DNA of 64,000 bases from Epiperipatus broadwayi (GCA_028023455.1 JAQFVV010000256.1:299001-363000), one strand, 5' to 3'. Positions 52,218-63,825 are shown, counted from the first letter of the stretch. A program made the numbers and translations. The notes: generated from the letters alone by a model not told the origin.

Positions 52218-53960
52218 AGAGTTTTAATATGAAAGTTCCTAAAAACCAATTGAATATAACTATATTTTTAAGCTTAAGATAGTAAAAAATATTACCACAT
52301 AGCATGTATTAAAATTTACAAATATGAAGAATATGCCTCATACAATAAACATTGCAATACCCAAACTTATAATTTGAAATTTCAAATATCCTCAAGTCAA
52401 GACTTTTCTAGTAAATATTATATGAATCAATATCGTGATTATGTAGTGAGGATAGAATGCAATTGGCTATTGGTAAATAAAATTTGTTACTTAGGTTTTA
52501 TGAATCTTACCTTAAATATCAATGCAAACATATTGTATATATGTAACATTTTTCATACATATCAAATAGACTTTCAGGTAATGTTATACTAAAGTTTAAT
52601 TGAATATAGTTTCAATGTTGTGCACACATATACACAGCTTTCAGATAGTGATTTACTTACTAGCTCTTATCACATAAAAAAGTGTTTGTATATTAAAATC
52701 TTTTTGTGCTCTTTAAAGAATAGAGCACTTTACATTTATTTTAGATATACCACAAATTTATTGTCTGCATTTTATATTTTTAGCAACATTTATTTACCAC
52801 AAGTATATAAATAATTGTTAATCTTTATCTATTAGATGAAAAATCATAATATTTTTGACTTTAAATCTACATTTGAAATAGGTTGCATGTATTTAATACA
52901 ACATATACAATTTATTATATACTTAATGAAATATACTTTGAATAAGAAATGATAATACTTCATATTTTATTACATTTTTACAATATTATCTTGTAATGTC
53001 GAAAGACATTGCATTAGTCAATTTTGACTATGTGTTATTTTAATATTTTAAGTATTAGCTAGGTGAATATCACAATATACCAGTGAGAACAGTTAAGTAC
53101 ATCTCCAAATAATCACATTGTTTTTTTCCTAAAAGATACTAGGAAATAAAAAAGCTTAACTTTGATTTAAATATTTAATATTCACAAAAATATTATGTAA
53201 TAGGCAATAGAAACTATTTCTATTCAAATATTTTCTTAACGCTTCGTTTCCTACAAGTTTTTAAAAAATTTTCAGAGTTGGTAAACCTGTTTTTCAGCAA
53301 AATATCATTCATATAAAAGTCATAGAATGCAATGATAAGTTACAGAAGGCTATTAGCAAACTTGAATATAAGAAATAGTTGGAAAGAAATGCAATTATAA
53401 TCAATAATAATCACATTCTTTTTTGTTGCAAGGTAATGATGCTTTTGTTCAACCAGACATTTTAATGTTAATAAAACAGTTTTTCAGCTACTATATTTAA
53501 CATTTATATAAATATTTAAATAGTTTTTTCAAATTAATATTATTTCCAGTAAATCCTTTAACATTCACTCAGGAATTAAAACAAAAATATTTTCACACTA
53601 AAACTGATTGTAATCAGATATATTTTCTCAATGTCATAAAAAATTTCTCAGAACAATAAACTTGCTCTTCAGAAATATGTAATAAATATATACAATAGTT
53701 ATAATAGGCAAAAGCAATGAAAAATTATTATTGATAATGATCATATATATTTGTATATCTTGATCACAATGGTAATCCACATCTCTGCCAAGAAAATTCT
53801 TCAAAGTTAATTATTTCATTTTCTGTCTTTGACATTCATAAAAAATAAGTTTAAAACCAATGCTGGTGATTAAATAGTTTTTATTGCTTAATCACAAGCT
53901 AAGAACTCATCAGAGATCATAAATCTTCTGCTTTTAAAATATTATGAACCATATATAAAA
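52218..53960. other. AT-rich intronic spacer
   Basis: No gene recognised. Frames at 52374-52592 and 52620-52814 have no family resemblance. Confidence 0.4.
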
Positions 53961-54182
53961 TGTTATTAAAACAGGCAAAACTCTCCATACAGTAGTGCCA
54001 CTCAGTGCAAGTAAGAGTAATCATTGGATGCCAGAAGGCTTGCACATAAATCTCTATCTAGTGCCTATTTATCTAATGTCCCCCAGACTAGTTTCTGGCT
54101 TGTGGCACTACTGTATTGAGAGTTTTGCCTGTTTTAATGACAATTATGAGCAAGCATAAGAAATGGTGATCATGTGATGTTT
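53961..54182. mobile_element. foldback element, family A copy 5 (compact)
   Basis: The tidiest copy. ACAGGCAAAACTCTCCATAC with AGTAGTGCCAC on the left is mirrored by GTGGCACTACTGTATTGAGA with GTTTTGCCTGT on the right. The right end continues to GCATAAGAAATGGTGATCAT and GTGATGTTT, the inverse of the family's left terminus. The whole centre present in copies 1 and 3 is reduced to about 100 bp (ATCATTGGATGCCAGAAGGC through CCCCAGACTAGTTTCTGGC). Confidence 0.88.
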
Positions 54183-55646
54183 AGTAGTGTAACATATATA
54201 AAATGTATATATTTTATTTTCAAGTAAATATTTTATGTCCTCACATTCATTTTTCCAAAGATGAGAAATGTATATAAATTTGTGTGTATATGTGTATGTA
54301 TTATAAATCATGATTTATTTATTTATTTATTTTAAAAAAAGGTTTTTGATAATTTGATTTTTTTAAATTTATGACTTATTCGAATATGCTGTATTTTTTT
54401 TGACATATGTTTTAGCTAACATTCTTTGACATTACATTCATTTCATGACTTGCTTAAAGTATAAAGTAAAACTTGGAAAAATGTTGAAAGTTATATATGT
54501 ATACATGAAAATACCCGATCTAGAAAATTTATTTTAACAAGATAGTTATAACACTTGCATGCATACAAACACATACACGATATACATTTGTTACATACTC
54601 AAAGGATGTGATGAAGACTTTAAAATGGAAATTGTTCAGGAAGGTTTAGAAAAGAGAAAATATCTACAAAGTAGTATGAGTAAAAGCTTTAATCGATAAA
54701 GTTGCGTTATGGTATATTACAAGGCAAGTTATTTTTTGCTTTTTGGAGTTTATTTTTAGGTAGAGCAAAGTTTTGACAATTTAAAAAAAGAGAGAAGATT
54801 GTCTTTTGTGAGATCTGCATTTATAGGAGAATGGAATAGATAAGGAAATATAAAGGTTGTACTAAGCAAATGAAGAAATATTTATTAATTGAACGATTGG
54901 GTATGTACTTAGGAGTAGAGAAACTAAGGAAGATTCTTTGAAAAAAGCCTGTAAGATATATTTTTAAAAAAGATGAGAAAAAATTTGGTTGATTATCTAA
55001 AGTAAATAAAATAAAGAACAAAGAAACCGTTTGGGTGGGGGGGTAATGTTTTGTGATAACATGAATGCTCACTATGTATACATTTTCAGATAACTTTTCA
55101 ATGGCTTTGACTTGAGACAAATATAAAAATATTTATCATGGAAGTTTTCCACTGATTAGCACTTAACCTTTAACACAAATATCATCTATTGATGAAATTT
55201 TATCACAAAGCAAATATGCTTTATAAAAATGTATATACAAATACAATTAAATATTATGCATATATTGGTGCACTTTATATAAAAGTCGGTGAAATTGCGT
55301 GTAAGTATAAAAATATATGTGCACATGTTTCCTATATGTAGCTACCTCTAAATGTAAAATTATGAAATTATTTAATAGGATATTAAGCCATGACAAATTC
55401 TTACAAGTGATATCAAGTGCTACACATTAGTCATTATATCACATTGTTTAATTATCTCAATATGATTCCATGTAGGTAATTTAATATATGTACATGATTA
55501 CATGGTACATATATATATCTTTAATTTAAAAACATTTTTATAGCATTCATAGAAACTCACATTCTGTGCATTTCTCCATATTAAAATTGAATTATGGTCT
55601 TGCATTGTTTGGTGCAACAGTTGAATTGCAAATTTTGGAACTTAAG
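54183..55646. other. AT-rich intronic spacer
   Basis: Nothing recognised. The minus-strand frame at 54821-55120 has no family resemblance. Confidence 0.4.
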
Positions 55647-55771
55647 ATGCATGGTTTTTTTTTTTTTTCATATGTCATAGCATCTTCCGGGACGCGAACC
55701 CACACCCGTCTGCAACCAACTACTTGCTTGCATGGCGGCTGCGATACCTCTCGGCTAACAATGCATGGTTT
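55647..55771 (-). mobile_element. tRNA-derived SINE with target-site duplication
   Basis: On the minus strand it reads GCATTGTTAGCCGAGAGGTA (A-box), ATCGCAGCCGCCATGCAAGC, then GGGTTCGCGTCCC (intact B-box), then GATGCTATGACATATG and a poly-A tail (poly-T at about 55655-55667 on the plus strand). ATGCATGGTTT occurs at both edges (55647-55657 and 55761-55771), consistent with an 11-bp target-site duplication. Intact A and B boxes and retained CpGs make it the youngest-looking SINE here. A plus-strand frame at 55566-55862 runs through it and is not a gene. Confidence 0.9.
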
Positions 55772-57180
55772 GTACCCAAATCTCTCAATTCCAGCACATG
55801 AACTTCTTATAAACTTTGGTGTAATAAAAACTTTTGATTATTTTTTTATGAAATTATTATAAATGGATGTTTATTTTATTGTATCCTTTTTCTATATTTT
55901 GAAAAAAGTTTTTTTTTAAATTCTAACTTTTAAAATGTTGTTATTAAATTATATATATATATATATAGTTTGATATACTTGCACTGTAAGAAACAAAGGT
56001 CACATGAATTAAGAAATAGAAAGTGCTCCAAAAAATTAAATTGTAAATTCATGGCCAACTCACATTATTTCAGACTCTTATGATTACAGGTAAATCACAA
56101 ATTCAGCCCCAAAAGAGATATTTTTCTCATTAGTAGTATGGACCAGTGTTTTAACATTAAAAAAAGCCTTTATTCTCTAGCAAAAAAAATAGCTACATAT
56201 ATATTTATGGACCAGTTATAAATGACTAGTTGGGTTTATTAAAAATTGAATTTGCTTAAAAATCTTCAACTATGTGAAAAAAAAATCCATCTAGACTTCA
56301 ACTCCGGACCATGAGCAAGGTAATTTCTACCTACTATAAAAGATGATCCGAGTTTGTGATTATTTGGGGTCTTCATTTAAACAAAGCACTTTTTTCTACT
56401 GAAATTAAATTCAGCCTTCCAAAAAACAATTGCAGTAAAAATTGTTTCTTTTAGGTCAAGTCAAAAGTTTCTATATGTATATATTGATTACATTGCTATA
56501 AAATGGCTATTGATATCTTTATTGTTCATTTAAAATTCTATTTCATGAAAATTTGACTATCATGGCACTTTCTTTACAGTTTAAATTTTTTCTCAGTCTT
56601 GCTCATCAGATTGTCAAAACTGTAATTTGATGTTCAATTTAAAATCAAGATAATAGAATGTTATTTTTGTTAGAAATTTTGGAATTATGTATGTTAAATG
56701 CTGATGATATAATGGATTACTTATTTTATTATAATTATGACTTGATTTTAGAATCTGGGTGAAATTTATAATTCTTTAGATATTTTATGATTAACAAGCA
56801 AGCATATTTTTTTTGCCAATCCAATTAATAATTGCATTATTGGTAGATAATTGATTATTTTTAGCTAAAGGATAAGACAATCAAAACTATAAAAATCCTC
56901 ATTATTGGACATTTAACTAGTCTAGCAAGTGATATTTTTTTACATTTAAGATTCCTCTGTAGAAGGATTAGATAGAGATTTTTTCCCTATAGTGCACTAT
57001 AGATGGTATATTATATGTGGATATATAGGTAACTATACACTAAACAACACCTATAATTGGAATTAATATATTCAGCTTTTAAAAATGTATCAAATAATAG
57101 AAAATAACAGCAGCTGAAGATTCCTACTAATTTTTATTACAGCATCAATTCTAATATTAGTCATTGCCTTTAAATTAAAG
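55772..57180. other. AT-rich intronic spacer
   Basis: Nothing recognised. Confidence 0.4.
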
Positions 57181-57340
57181 CATGTTGAACCTTTTACAAA
57201 ATTTTCTGAATACAAAGATTATTGATTCAATCTTTGTCAATTTGAAATGGACTTTTTATGATCAAATCTATTTGATTTTCAGACTGCTCAAAGAAAAATT
57301 TATTATAGTGATAATGAAGTTCATTCATCTCATTTCCTGT
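57181..57340 (-). pseudogene. possible second hAT transposase remnant
   Basis: The minus-strand stretch at about 57,340-57,230 reads ELHYHYNKFFFEQSENQID then LIIKSPFQIDKD before a stop. This resembles the hAT transposase segment with H...F..YFPE...... followed by WI.NPF.ID. Only about 30 residues support it, and upstream minus-strand fragments to about 57,850 are protein-like but unassigned. It may be chance. Confidence 0.3.
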
Positions 57341-58931
57341 CATCTTCATGTTTTATCATCAAATATTATACATTTTCTAATGAAATGTATTATCTGATTA
57401 AACAACCAAAAACAGACATGTTTCAATCTTATGATTCCAATGCTAATTCAAAATTGATCTTATCAAATATCCATTTGTTTGTTTCCTTGCTTTTCATGAA
57501 ATATTTAAAAGTTTTCATCAGCATCTTAGTTCAAAACCACTGATATTTTTCTTATGCTTTTTCACTGTCCAACTTTGTTATCCATAGAATTATTATCGCT
57601 GGAATAATTGGGATCATTTTTAAATATGTATACACATCTAAAAATATTTTGTAATTTTTTTTGCAATCTAGGATTAATCTATGGAGAGGGTCTTGGCTAC
57701 TAGATCTTTTATTTTTCTGAATAATTTAAGGAAGTGAAAGCTATCACCTATTTCTTTATCTTTATTGTCAATTTTGAAGCCAGTTTCTGATTCTATTGGT
57801 ATAAACATTATTTTCATCTTTATTCATAATCTCATCAATTTATTTTAGTTTCTAATTTGAAACCATTTTTATCCTTCTTATGCTAATTGTAATAACAGTA
57901 TATAAACATTTTGGATGTTGGCTTAAGAAAAGATTATTCTCTGTTGATTTCCTAATACATACTGAGTGTGGACAAAAGCATGCTTAGCATGTATTTGGAA
58001 ATCAATATAAAATAATGTTTTTTCAAATCACTTCTGAAAATGTTTGTATGCTGTTATTTATTTTATTTTATAACCTTCTTAAGGAGATTCTTGAAGTTTT
58101 CTATATTTCTTAGGTATAAATTTGGTAAGAGGTAAATGATTAAAAACTTTAAAATAATCTTCCATATTTATTTATTATTACTTTTTATATTTTTTATATT
58201 TAGTTTTGGGTATTCATTCCCCCATTCTTTTTATAATTATTTCATCAGATATTTATTTACTAATTTAGTTTATATTTTTCTTACATTCAATCTTTTACTT
58301 TATCCCTATAACCAGGATTGCATGAGCAGCCGTATAAACTCTATAGTATTAAATTCTAAATAATAAACTAATATTTTTAAAAACTAAAAATAATAATTAA
58401 TTTTAAAATTATATATATAATAATTTCATTGCTAAATATTTAGGAGTAATGTTTTTGAGATTAACTCATTGCAACTGTTTATGTTTAGATATAATTGAAT
58501 ATCCCTCTAGCTTCAGCAAACAAGAATGCATTTGAAGTTAAAATAATATCATTTTAACCATGTACTCCTTCATAAAACAGAAAGATTGTTTACAATGCTT
58601 CTGTTAGAAGACATGATATATGGAGTACAATGTAAAAGTAGTATTTTAATTTTAATTAATTATCATTTGCTGAAGTTAGCAGGGCTTTTCAATTCAAAAA
58701 TAAACAGTTGTAATGAGTTATTTTCAAAAACACTATATTTAAATTTTTAGCACTGTAAATTATTATTTATTACACATTATTAAAATTTAAATCTTTATAT
58801 GATAAGATTAGAACTGAACATAATTTTATATCTGCCAGATATTTATGCCAATCAAGTGTAAAAACAGTCAAAATAAAAATCATAGATCTCATGACCCATT
58901 TCTCTTAAGCTTGTAAGATATAAACAATGAA
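57341..58931. other. AT-rich spacer, possible decayed coding relics
   Basis: The minus strand at about 57,840-57,690 has a 46-codon open stretch (ETGFKIDNKDKE, DSFHFLKLFRKIKDLV) of protein-like composition that I could not place securely. No other feature recognised. Confidence 0.3.
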
Positions 58932-59222
58932 GATTGCCAATTCCTCAACAAGCTTTGTGATAAATGCTTAGCCAAAGCAAGCATTTAAAATATCTCTGTC
59001 AGGAACCCCTCCCCAACCTCTGACCATGGTTCCATGCTTTGGCACTTCTCAGAGAGGTGCTAAGTTAGGATCTAGTGTCTGAACCTACCCTAGCACCTCT
59101 CTGAGGAGTGCCAAAGCATGAAACCATGGTCAGAGGTTTGGGAAGTCCTGACAGAGATATTTTAAATGCTTGCTATGGCTAAGCATTTATCACAAAGCTT
59201 GTTGAGGAATTGGCAATCCTCA
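58932..59222. mobile_element. long near-perfect palindrome D
   Basis: Arms of about 140 bp (58932-59077 and 59086-59220) are nearly perfect reverse complements. Examples are ATTGCCAATTCCTCAACAAG with its inverse at the far end, CTCTGACCATGGTTCCATGC with GCATGAAACCATGGTCAGAG, and GAGAGGTGCTA around the centre. The arms are richer in GC than the flanks, with about half a dozen mismatches. No second copy lies in the window. Probably a foldback transposon; a recent inverted duplication is the alternative. Confidence 0.85.
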
Positions 59223-59408
59223 CTGTAAAAACATTTAGCAATAAACTTCTGATTGATTAATTAAATTCATGTCTTCTTGCAAATGCATTAATGGCAATCC
59301 TCCTAATATATAAAGAAGAACAAAATTAAAGTGGTATCATTTTAACTTAAAATGTATTGTCTTTTGTTGAAGCTGGGGAGGGGAGGCTATTCTATTATAT
59401 TTAAAAGT

Positions 59409-59439
<31 letters not shown>

Positions 59440-59440
<1 letters not shown>

Positions 59441-59450
59441 CTGGAAATAA

Positions 59451-59488
<38 letters not shown>

Positions 59489-60040
59489 TTATTTCCAGTA
59501 GTTTCCATGTAATAAAAGTTTAATAGTTAAATAACTGACATTTCAGTACAATAACAAGTATTTTCCTCAGAGCTTCTGCTTTCTCAAATCAAGAATATGT
59601 TTGGTGAGATTTAAAAGCATTATTTTTTTTCTTTGTTATTTTCTCTTCATTCTCAAATTTTTTGGTTGAGAAGTTTTAAAAAGTATTTTATTCTTCAATA
59701 GTTTTTTCCAAACATTATTATTATTGCTTAATTCACACTTTTTATTTATGCTCTTATGCCTTTTAAAAATCTCTACAGCTTCTTTTAGCAATCTCTGGTC
59801 ATATTGTTCAATTTTTGCCAGAATATGTGCTTTATTAAAATTGATATCATGATTCTTTAATTTAATGTGTGAATAAGTGGCTGATGAATTAGATTTTTCT
59901 CTAACTGCCAAACACACATTCTTATGATTTTTATGATTTGAGAAAGAAGAAGCTCTGAGCAAAGTTCTTATTATTGTACTGAAACATCAGTTATTTAGCT
60001 GTTATATTTCTATTACATAAACGTTTCCAGAAATAATACT
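59440..60040. mobile_element. composite inverted-repeat element enclosing a Penelope-type relic
   Basis: CTGGAAATAATACTATA followed by (TA)n and TATAGTATTATTTCCAG (59440-59500) is a perfect palindrome. The right part continues through AGTTTCCATGTAATAAAAGT and TTTCAGTACAATAACAAG to CTCAGAGCTTCTGCTTTCTC at about 59590. The inverse of this whole 100-bp segment lies at 59935-60040 (ending GTTTCCAGAAATAATACT). The two arms bracket the coding relic at 59636-59962. Confidence 0.85.
59636..59962 (-). pseudogene. GIY-YIG endonuclease C-terminal remnant, Penelope-like element
   Basis: This minus-strand frame of 108 codons reads NHKNHKNVCLAVREKSNSSA, then HIKLKNHDINFNKAHILAKI, then YDQRLLKEAVEIFKRHKSIN, then NNNNVWKKLL. 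It follows the C-terminal half of GIY-YIG domains in Penelope-like retroelement proteins: FKEH...V..G....SA.AEH....H.I.W..A.IL......RL.KEA..I......N.D.G..L...W..LL. The GIY and YIG motifs, which would lie upstream, and the reverse transcriptase are not present. The first codons lie inside the right inverted-repeat arm, so the repeat includes element sequence. No confirmed start codon; it is a fragment. Confidence 0.55.
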
Positions 60041-60044
60041 ATGA

Positions 60045-60190
60045 ATTCATATAATGGTTCAGCATAAAATGAATATATTGGATATCATTTATATTTTTTA
60101 CATGTATGTGGTCATGGATATTGTATAAGATGGACTGGATAGCTACAGTGGGCTTGAAAGTTTGACTTTAAGTCCTTTATAATTACATTA
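60045..60190. mobile_element. dispersed repeat family K, copy 5 (3' part)
   Basis: GGTTCAGCATAAAATGAATA, TATTGGATATCATTTATATT, ACATGTATGTGGTCATG and GATGGACTGGATAGCTACAG match the 3' half of copy 4. It begins immediately beyond the composite inverted-repeat element. Confidence 0.75.
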
Positions 60191-60397
60191 TGTTTACTTT
60201 ATATATATATATATATATATATTACTAATAAAATATCCATTAATTAAAAAACATTGATTGTGATAACAATATAAATAATAAATATAATAGTATTTAAATA
60301 TAAATATATTTCAATCTACAGAAATACTTTTGATTAATTGCTTAATTAATTAATTAACTGACTGTATATTTATATTTAATTACTGTTATACTTATTA

Positions 60398-60401
60398 TTT
60401 A

Positions 60402-60467
<66 letters not shown>
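60398..60467. repeat. (ATT)n microsatellite
   Basis: About 70 bp of uninterrupted TTA/ATT repeats, directly preceding foldback family C copy 2. Confidence 0.97.
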
Positions 60468-60478
60468 AGATATACATA

Positions 60479-60592
60479 ATTATTAAAAACCAGTCAACAC
60501 TTAGACAATCCCAATATCAATAACAATCAACAATTTCAAACAATTGTCAAGGCAACTACCTATTAACAGTAAAGATGGAATCCCTATATTAG
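60479..60592. mobile_element. foldback family C copy 2, left arm only
   Basis: ACCAGTCAACACTTAGACAA, CCCAATATCAATAACAATCA, ACAATTTCAAACAATTGTCA and AGTAAAGATGGAAT match the left arm of copy 1 and the inverse of its right arm. No right arm follows, so it is truncated or an incomplete insertion. Confidence 0.85.
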
Positions 60593-60689
60593 TTATTAAA
60601 TGTCATCCATCATAGAAATTAAGAGTCATTTCATAACTCTTAACTAAATAAATACATTCAAATAGTATAAAATTAATTATGCAAGTAAA

Positions 60690-61759
60690 TACACCTGGGT
60701 CTCATTTTACGTGATTGATAGGTTCCTCAGAAAACACACGCAAACGAAATCATGCAAAAATAGACGTAACTTATATTGAAAAGGGGGGATGCGGTCTGTG
60801 ATTTTTCAAAATTCGCATAAAAGCAAAGCACCAACATAAAATTACTTTAAAATTTGCGCAAAAAAAAAATAAGGAAATAAAATATGACTAATAAAAAATT
60901 TCAAATTTGAAAAAAATTGATACAAGACAAACTTTTTTTAACTATAATATTTAATTTTATTCAAAATAATATATTTTTATGCATAATTTACAGTACAGTA
61001 ATTTACATTTTTTATACAAATTTTAATTATTATAGCTATTTGCCGAAAAACACGTTCGTTTGCAAACAACTAACGCCAACTTCACACTCATGTTGTATCA
61101 GTGATTTTCTGGTGACAATGTAATTAGTAATTAATCTTTGAGATGATGATTTTATTAATTGTTTACAAAACTAACAACTAAAAATTAAATTCTTATTTTT
61201 GTCTTTAATTTTCAATTCCGTTTAAAAATCAAATTTCACATTAATTTCAAGTTGCCACGTAAGTAATTTTTAAATTGTTAATTACAATTAAAAATCAGAT
61301 TTTAATTTTTAATTGTCAAATTTAATTGTGCCCACTGCTATTACTGACCTTTTAAAAATAAACTTGTGGACACTAAATGATTAATAATTGATTACTTTCT
61401 TTCTTAAAAAGCAAAAACAGAATGTGATTTAAAATGCAAAATTAACACGCACAATGTTTGAACAAATTTACATTATAATCTTGTAAAATTTAATGTGTGT
61501 ATACATAAAATGTGGAAATTATGATTTTAATTTCATTATTGCATAAAATCTTACTATTATAAAGCACTGAAAATATTGAAATTACTAAGATGAAAGTCGA
61601 ATTCCAATAATGTGCTATTACTTTCAATATAACATAAGTGCACGAAATTTATTATTTAAAGTAATAGCGCATTATCGGAGTTTGACTTCCAGTGAAACAC
61701 GAATCACATAACTTCAAAATTGTGTTAAATAAGTCTGCGTAAAACGAGACCCAGGTGTA
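60690..61759. mobile_element. non-autonomous DNA transposon, pogo/Tigger-like ends
   Basis: The left end CACCTGGGTCTCATTTTACG (60692-60711) is matched inverted, with one mismatch, by the right end at 61738-61757 (CGTAAAACGAGACCCAGGTG). TA lies on each side (60690-60691 and 61758-61759), as for Tc1/mariner/pogo insertions. The CTCGTTTTACGC-type sequence resembles ends of pogo/Tigger elements. The interior of about 1 kb has no transposase frame (the frame at 60917-61123 is AT-rich noise), but holds an inner inverted repeat at about 61,595-61,690. CpGs are retained, suggesting a fairly recent insertion. Confidence 0.8.
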
Positions 61760-62252
61760 TTCAAAATTATTAAAGATAATTATTTTTTAAGAAATTACTG
61801 TATTTTCTTTTACTATTTAAAATAGACTTTGACTTGGGGTTCAATATTAAAAAATGTCTGTTAATATCAAGTATTTTAGATAATACATTTTCAAAAATAT
61901 TTTAATTTGTATTAAACATGCAATCAATGTAGAAACTGATACTTTTTATTAATAATGTACAAAAAAAAATACAAGTAAAAAACTCAAATTCAAAAACTTC
62001 TAATGAAGATGACATAGCAAAAATACACACAGGACTACAATTTTAATAGCACATTTATTTAACAAAAACATTGAATAATTAAAACATCAGCTCAAAACAT
62101 ATTAATCCATATGCTATATGACTAGTTAAAATAAATATTGATTTTCAATAACTACATATGACTTATAAAAGTAAATATTTTCTTTTCTATGATAAAGTTT
62201 GTTCTCAATAAATATCAACAAAAATAATAGAGATTTAAAAAAATTATATTAA
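61760..62252. other. AT-rich intronic spacer
   Basis: Nothing recognised. Confidence 0.4.
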
Positions 62253-62501
62253 ATTCTTTTATTGACTGTGAACTAAAATAAAATAATTGTTTCTTCAATT
62301 ACAATTGGAGTGTTTAAATTTAACTTGAAATAAAAGCATTGGGAGTCCAGCAATTAATTAAGTCAATCCCTTGTTATAAAAAATGGGAATTGAATTAATT
62401 AATTTCTGGACCCCCTGTCCTTTTATTTCAAATTAAATTTAAACACTCCAGTTGTGGATGAAGAAACAATTATTATTTTAGTGCACAATCAATAAAAGCA
62501 T
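62253..62501. mobile_element. foldback element F
   Basis: Arms of about 115 bp (62253-62370 and 62386-62501) mirror one another. TTGGAGTGTTTAAATTTAAC pairs with AATTTAAACACTCCAGTTGT. GGGAGTCCAGCAATTAATTA pairs with TAATTAATTTCTGGACCCCC. Outer ATTGACTGTGAACTAAAATA pairs with ATTATTTTAGTGCACAATC. The spacer is about 15 bp. Single copy here. Confidence 0.85.
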
Positions 62502-62603
62502 TTAATATTAAAAAACTGTTTTATCTCTATTATTTTTAGTACTGGCCAATAAATAAAAATGTAAAACTATATTGTACTTTAAATTGATTGGGCACTTATC
62601 CAT

Positions 62604-62605
<2 letters not shown>

Positions 62606-62659
<54 letters not shown>
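62606..62659. repeat. (TA)n microsatellite
   Basis: About 54 bp of uninterrupted TA. Confidence 0.97.
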
Positions 62660-62662
<3 letters not shown>

Positions 62663-63825
62663 TAAATATTTCTGCTATAAGTTAAAATGTACACCCCATA
62701 TGTATATTTAATACATAGTATGTGTTTATAATAATACATATGTATATATTATAAATGAATTTCACTTAATACATATAATTTTAGTTTAAATCTATATCAC
62801 ACATATAGTATGTATAAATCATTAGTCATTTCTGCAGTAAGTTAATATATATACTCTTAATGTATATATTCTATTTAATATGTCTACATAATTATACATG
62901 TTTAATAAATCAATAACAAAGTTTTTTATTTAAAATTGCTTAAAAAAATTATTTTTATTTTAAAATGGTTGCTTTAAAAAAAATACTAAAGAAAAAAATT
63001 GCTATCTTTTTTTAGCTTTTCGAGATCATTTTAAATAATGCAAGTTTTCTAGTTTACTTTTTTTAAAACAATTATTTTAAAATAAAAATAGAAACTCAGT
63101 TTTAAATAGAAAATTTAGTTACTGATTTGTTGTATATATATATATAATTATGTACACATACTAAATATGATATGTATACAAAAAGTTTAAAATGTTTAAA
63201 AATATTGTTAAAGTAAAATAAATAGATATATATATACTGAAAAAAGATAAATGTTTAAAATGGATTAGGCTGGTATAATTTGGTTATATATCAATTTTCA
63301 AGCTGTTCTATTGAATTTAAATATATTAAACCTCAATTTTAAAATGTCATTCTAAATTGAATAAACAAACTGATTTCTCATCTTCAATAAAAACATTTAA
63401 AAACATTAACCATTAAATATGTAGTGGTTTTATGTCATCTATTATGAAGTTGCAATTATATGCACAAAGTTTAAAATTTATTCTTTTGTTAACAAGTTGA
63501 ATTGTTAATAAATAAATTCAGGTTGTTATATTAAATATGCACATGAATTTATACTTATAAATGATATATAAAACAGAATGTTTACAATTCCATGGGAAAA
63601 TGTGTCCTCAAAACATGTCAGCAGAAAAATCATAGCATTAAAATTTCCAGCCATTATGCACAATTTTGGATATAATTTCTTCACAATTTTAAAATTCTTT
63701 GTAATCAAATGTTGGTTTGTTTTTAATTAATAATATTTTTAATTTTTTTAATAAATCTTAATAATTAGTGCTTTTGTAAACAATTTTTTTTAATTAGTAA
63801 TTTATTAAAAGCAACAAAGTACCAC
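62660..63825. other. AT-rich intronic spacer
   Basis: Nothing recognised. Confidence 0.4.

Noticed and set aside
55566-55862. Plus-strand frame containing a Cys/Arg/Thr-rich segment
   Set aside because: That segment is the antisense translation of the SINE at 55658-55760.
57690-57840. Minus-strand 46-codon stretch considered as a PiggyBac-type transposase start
   Set aside because: The resemblance to the family's DFF.LFFTDEL block is weak and the downstream motifs are missing.
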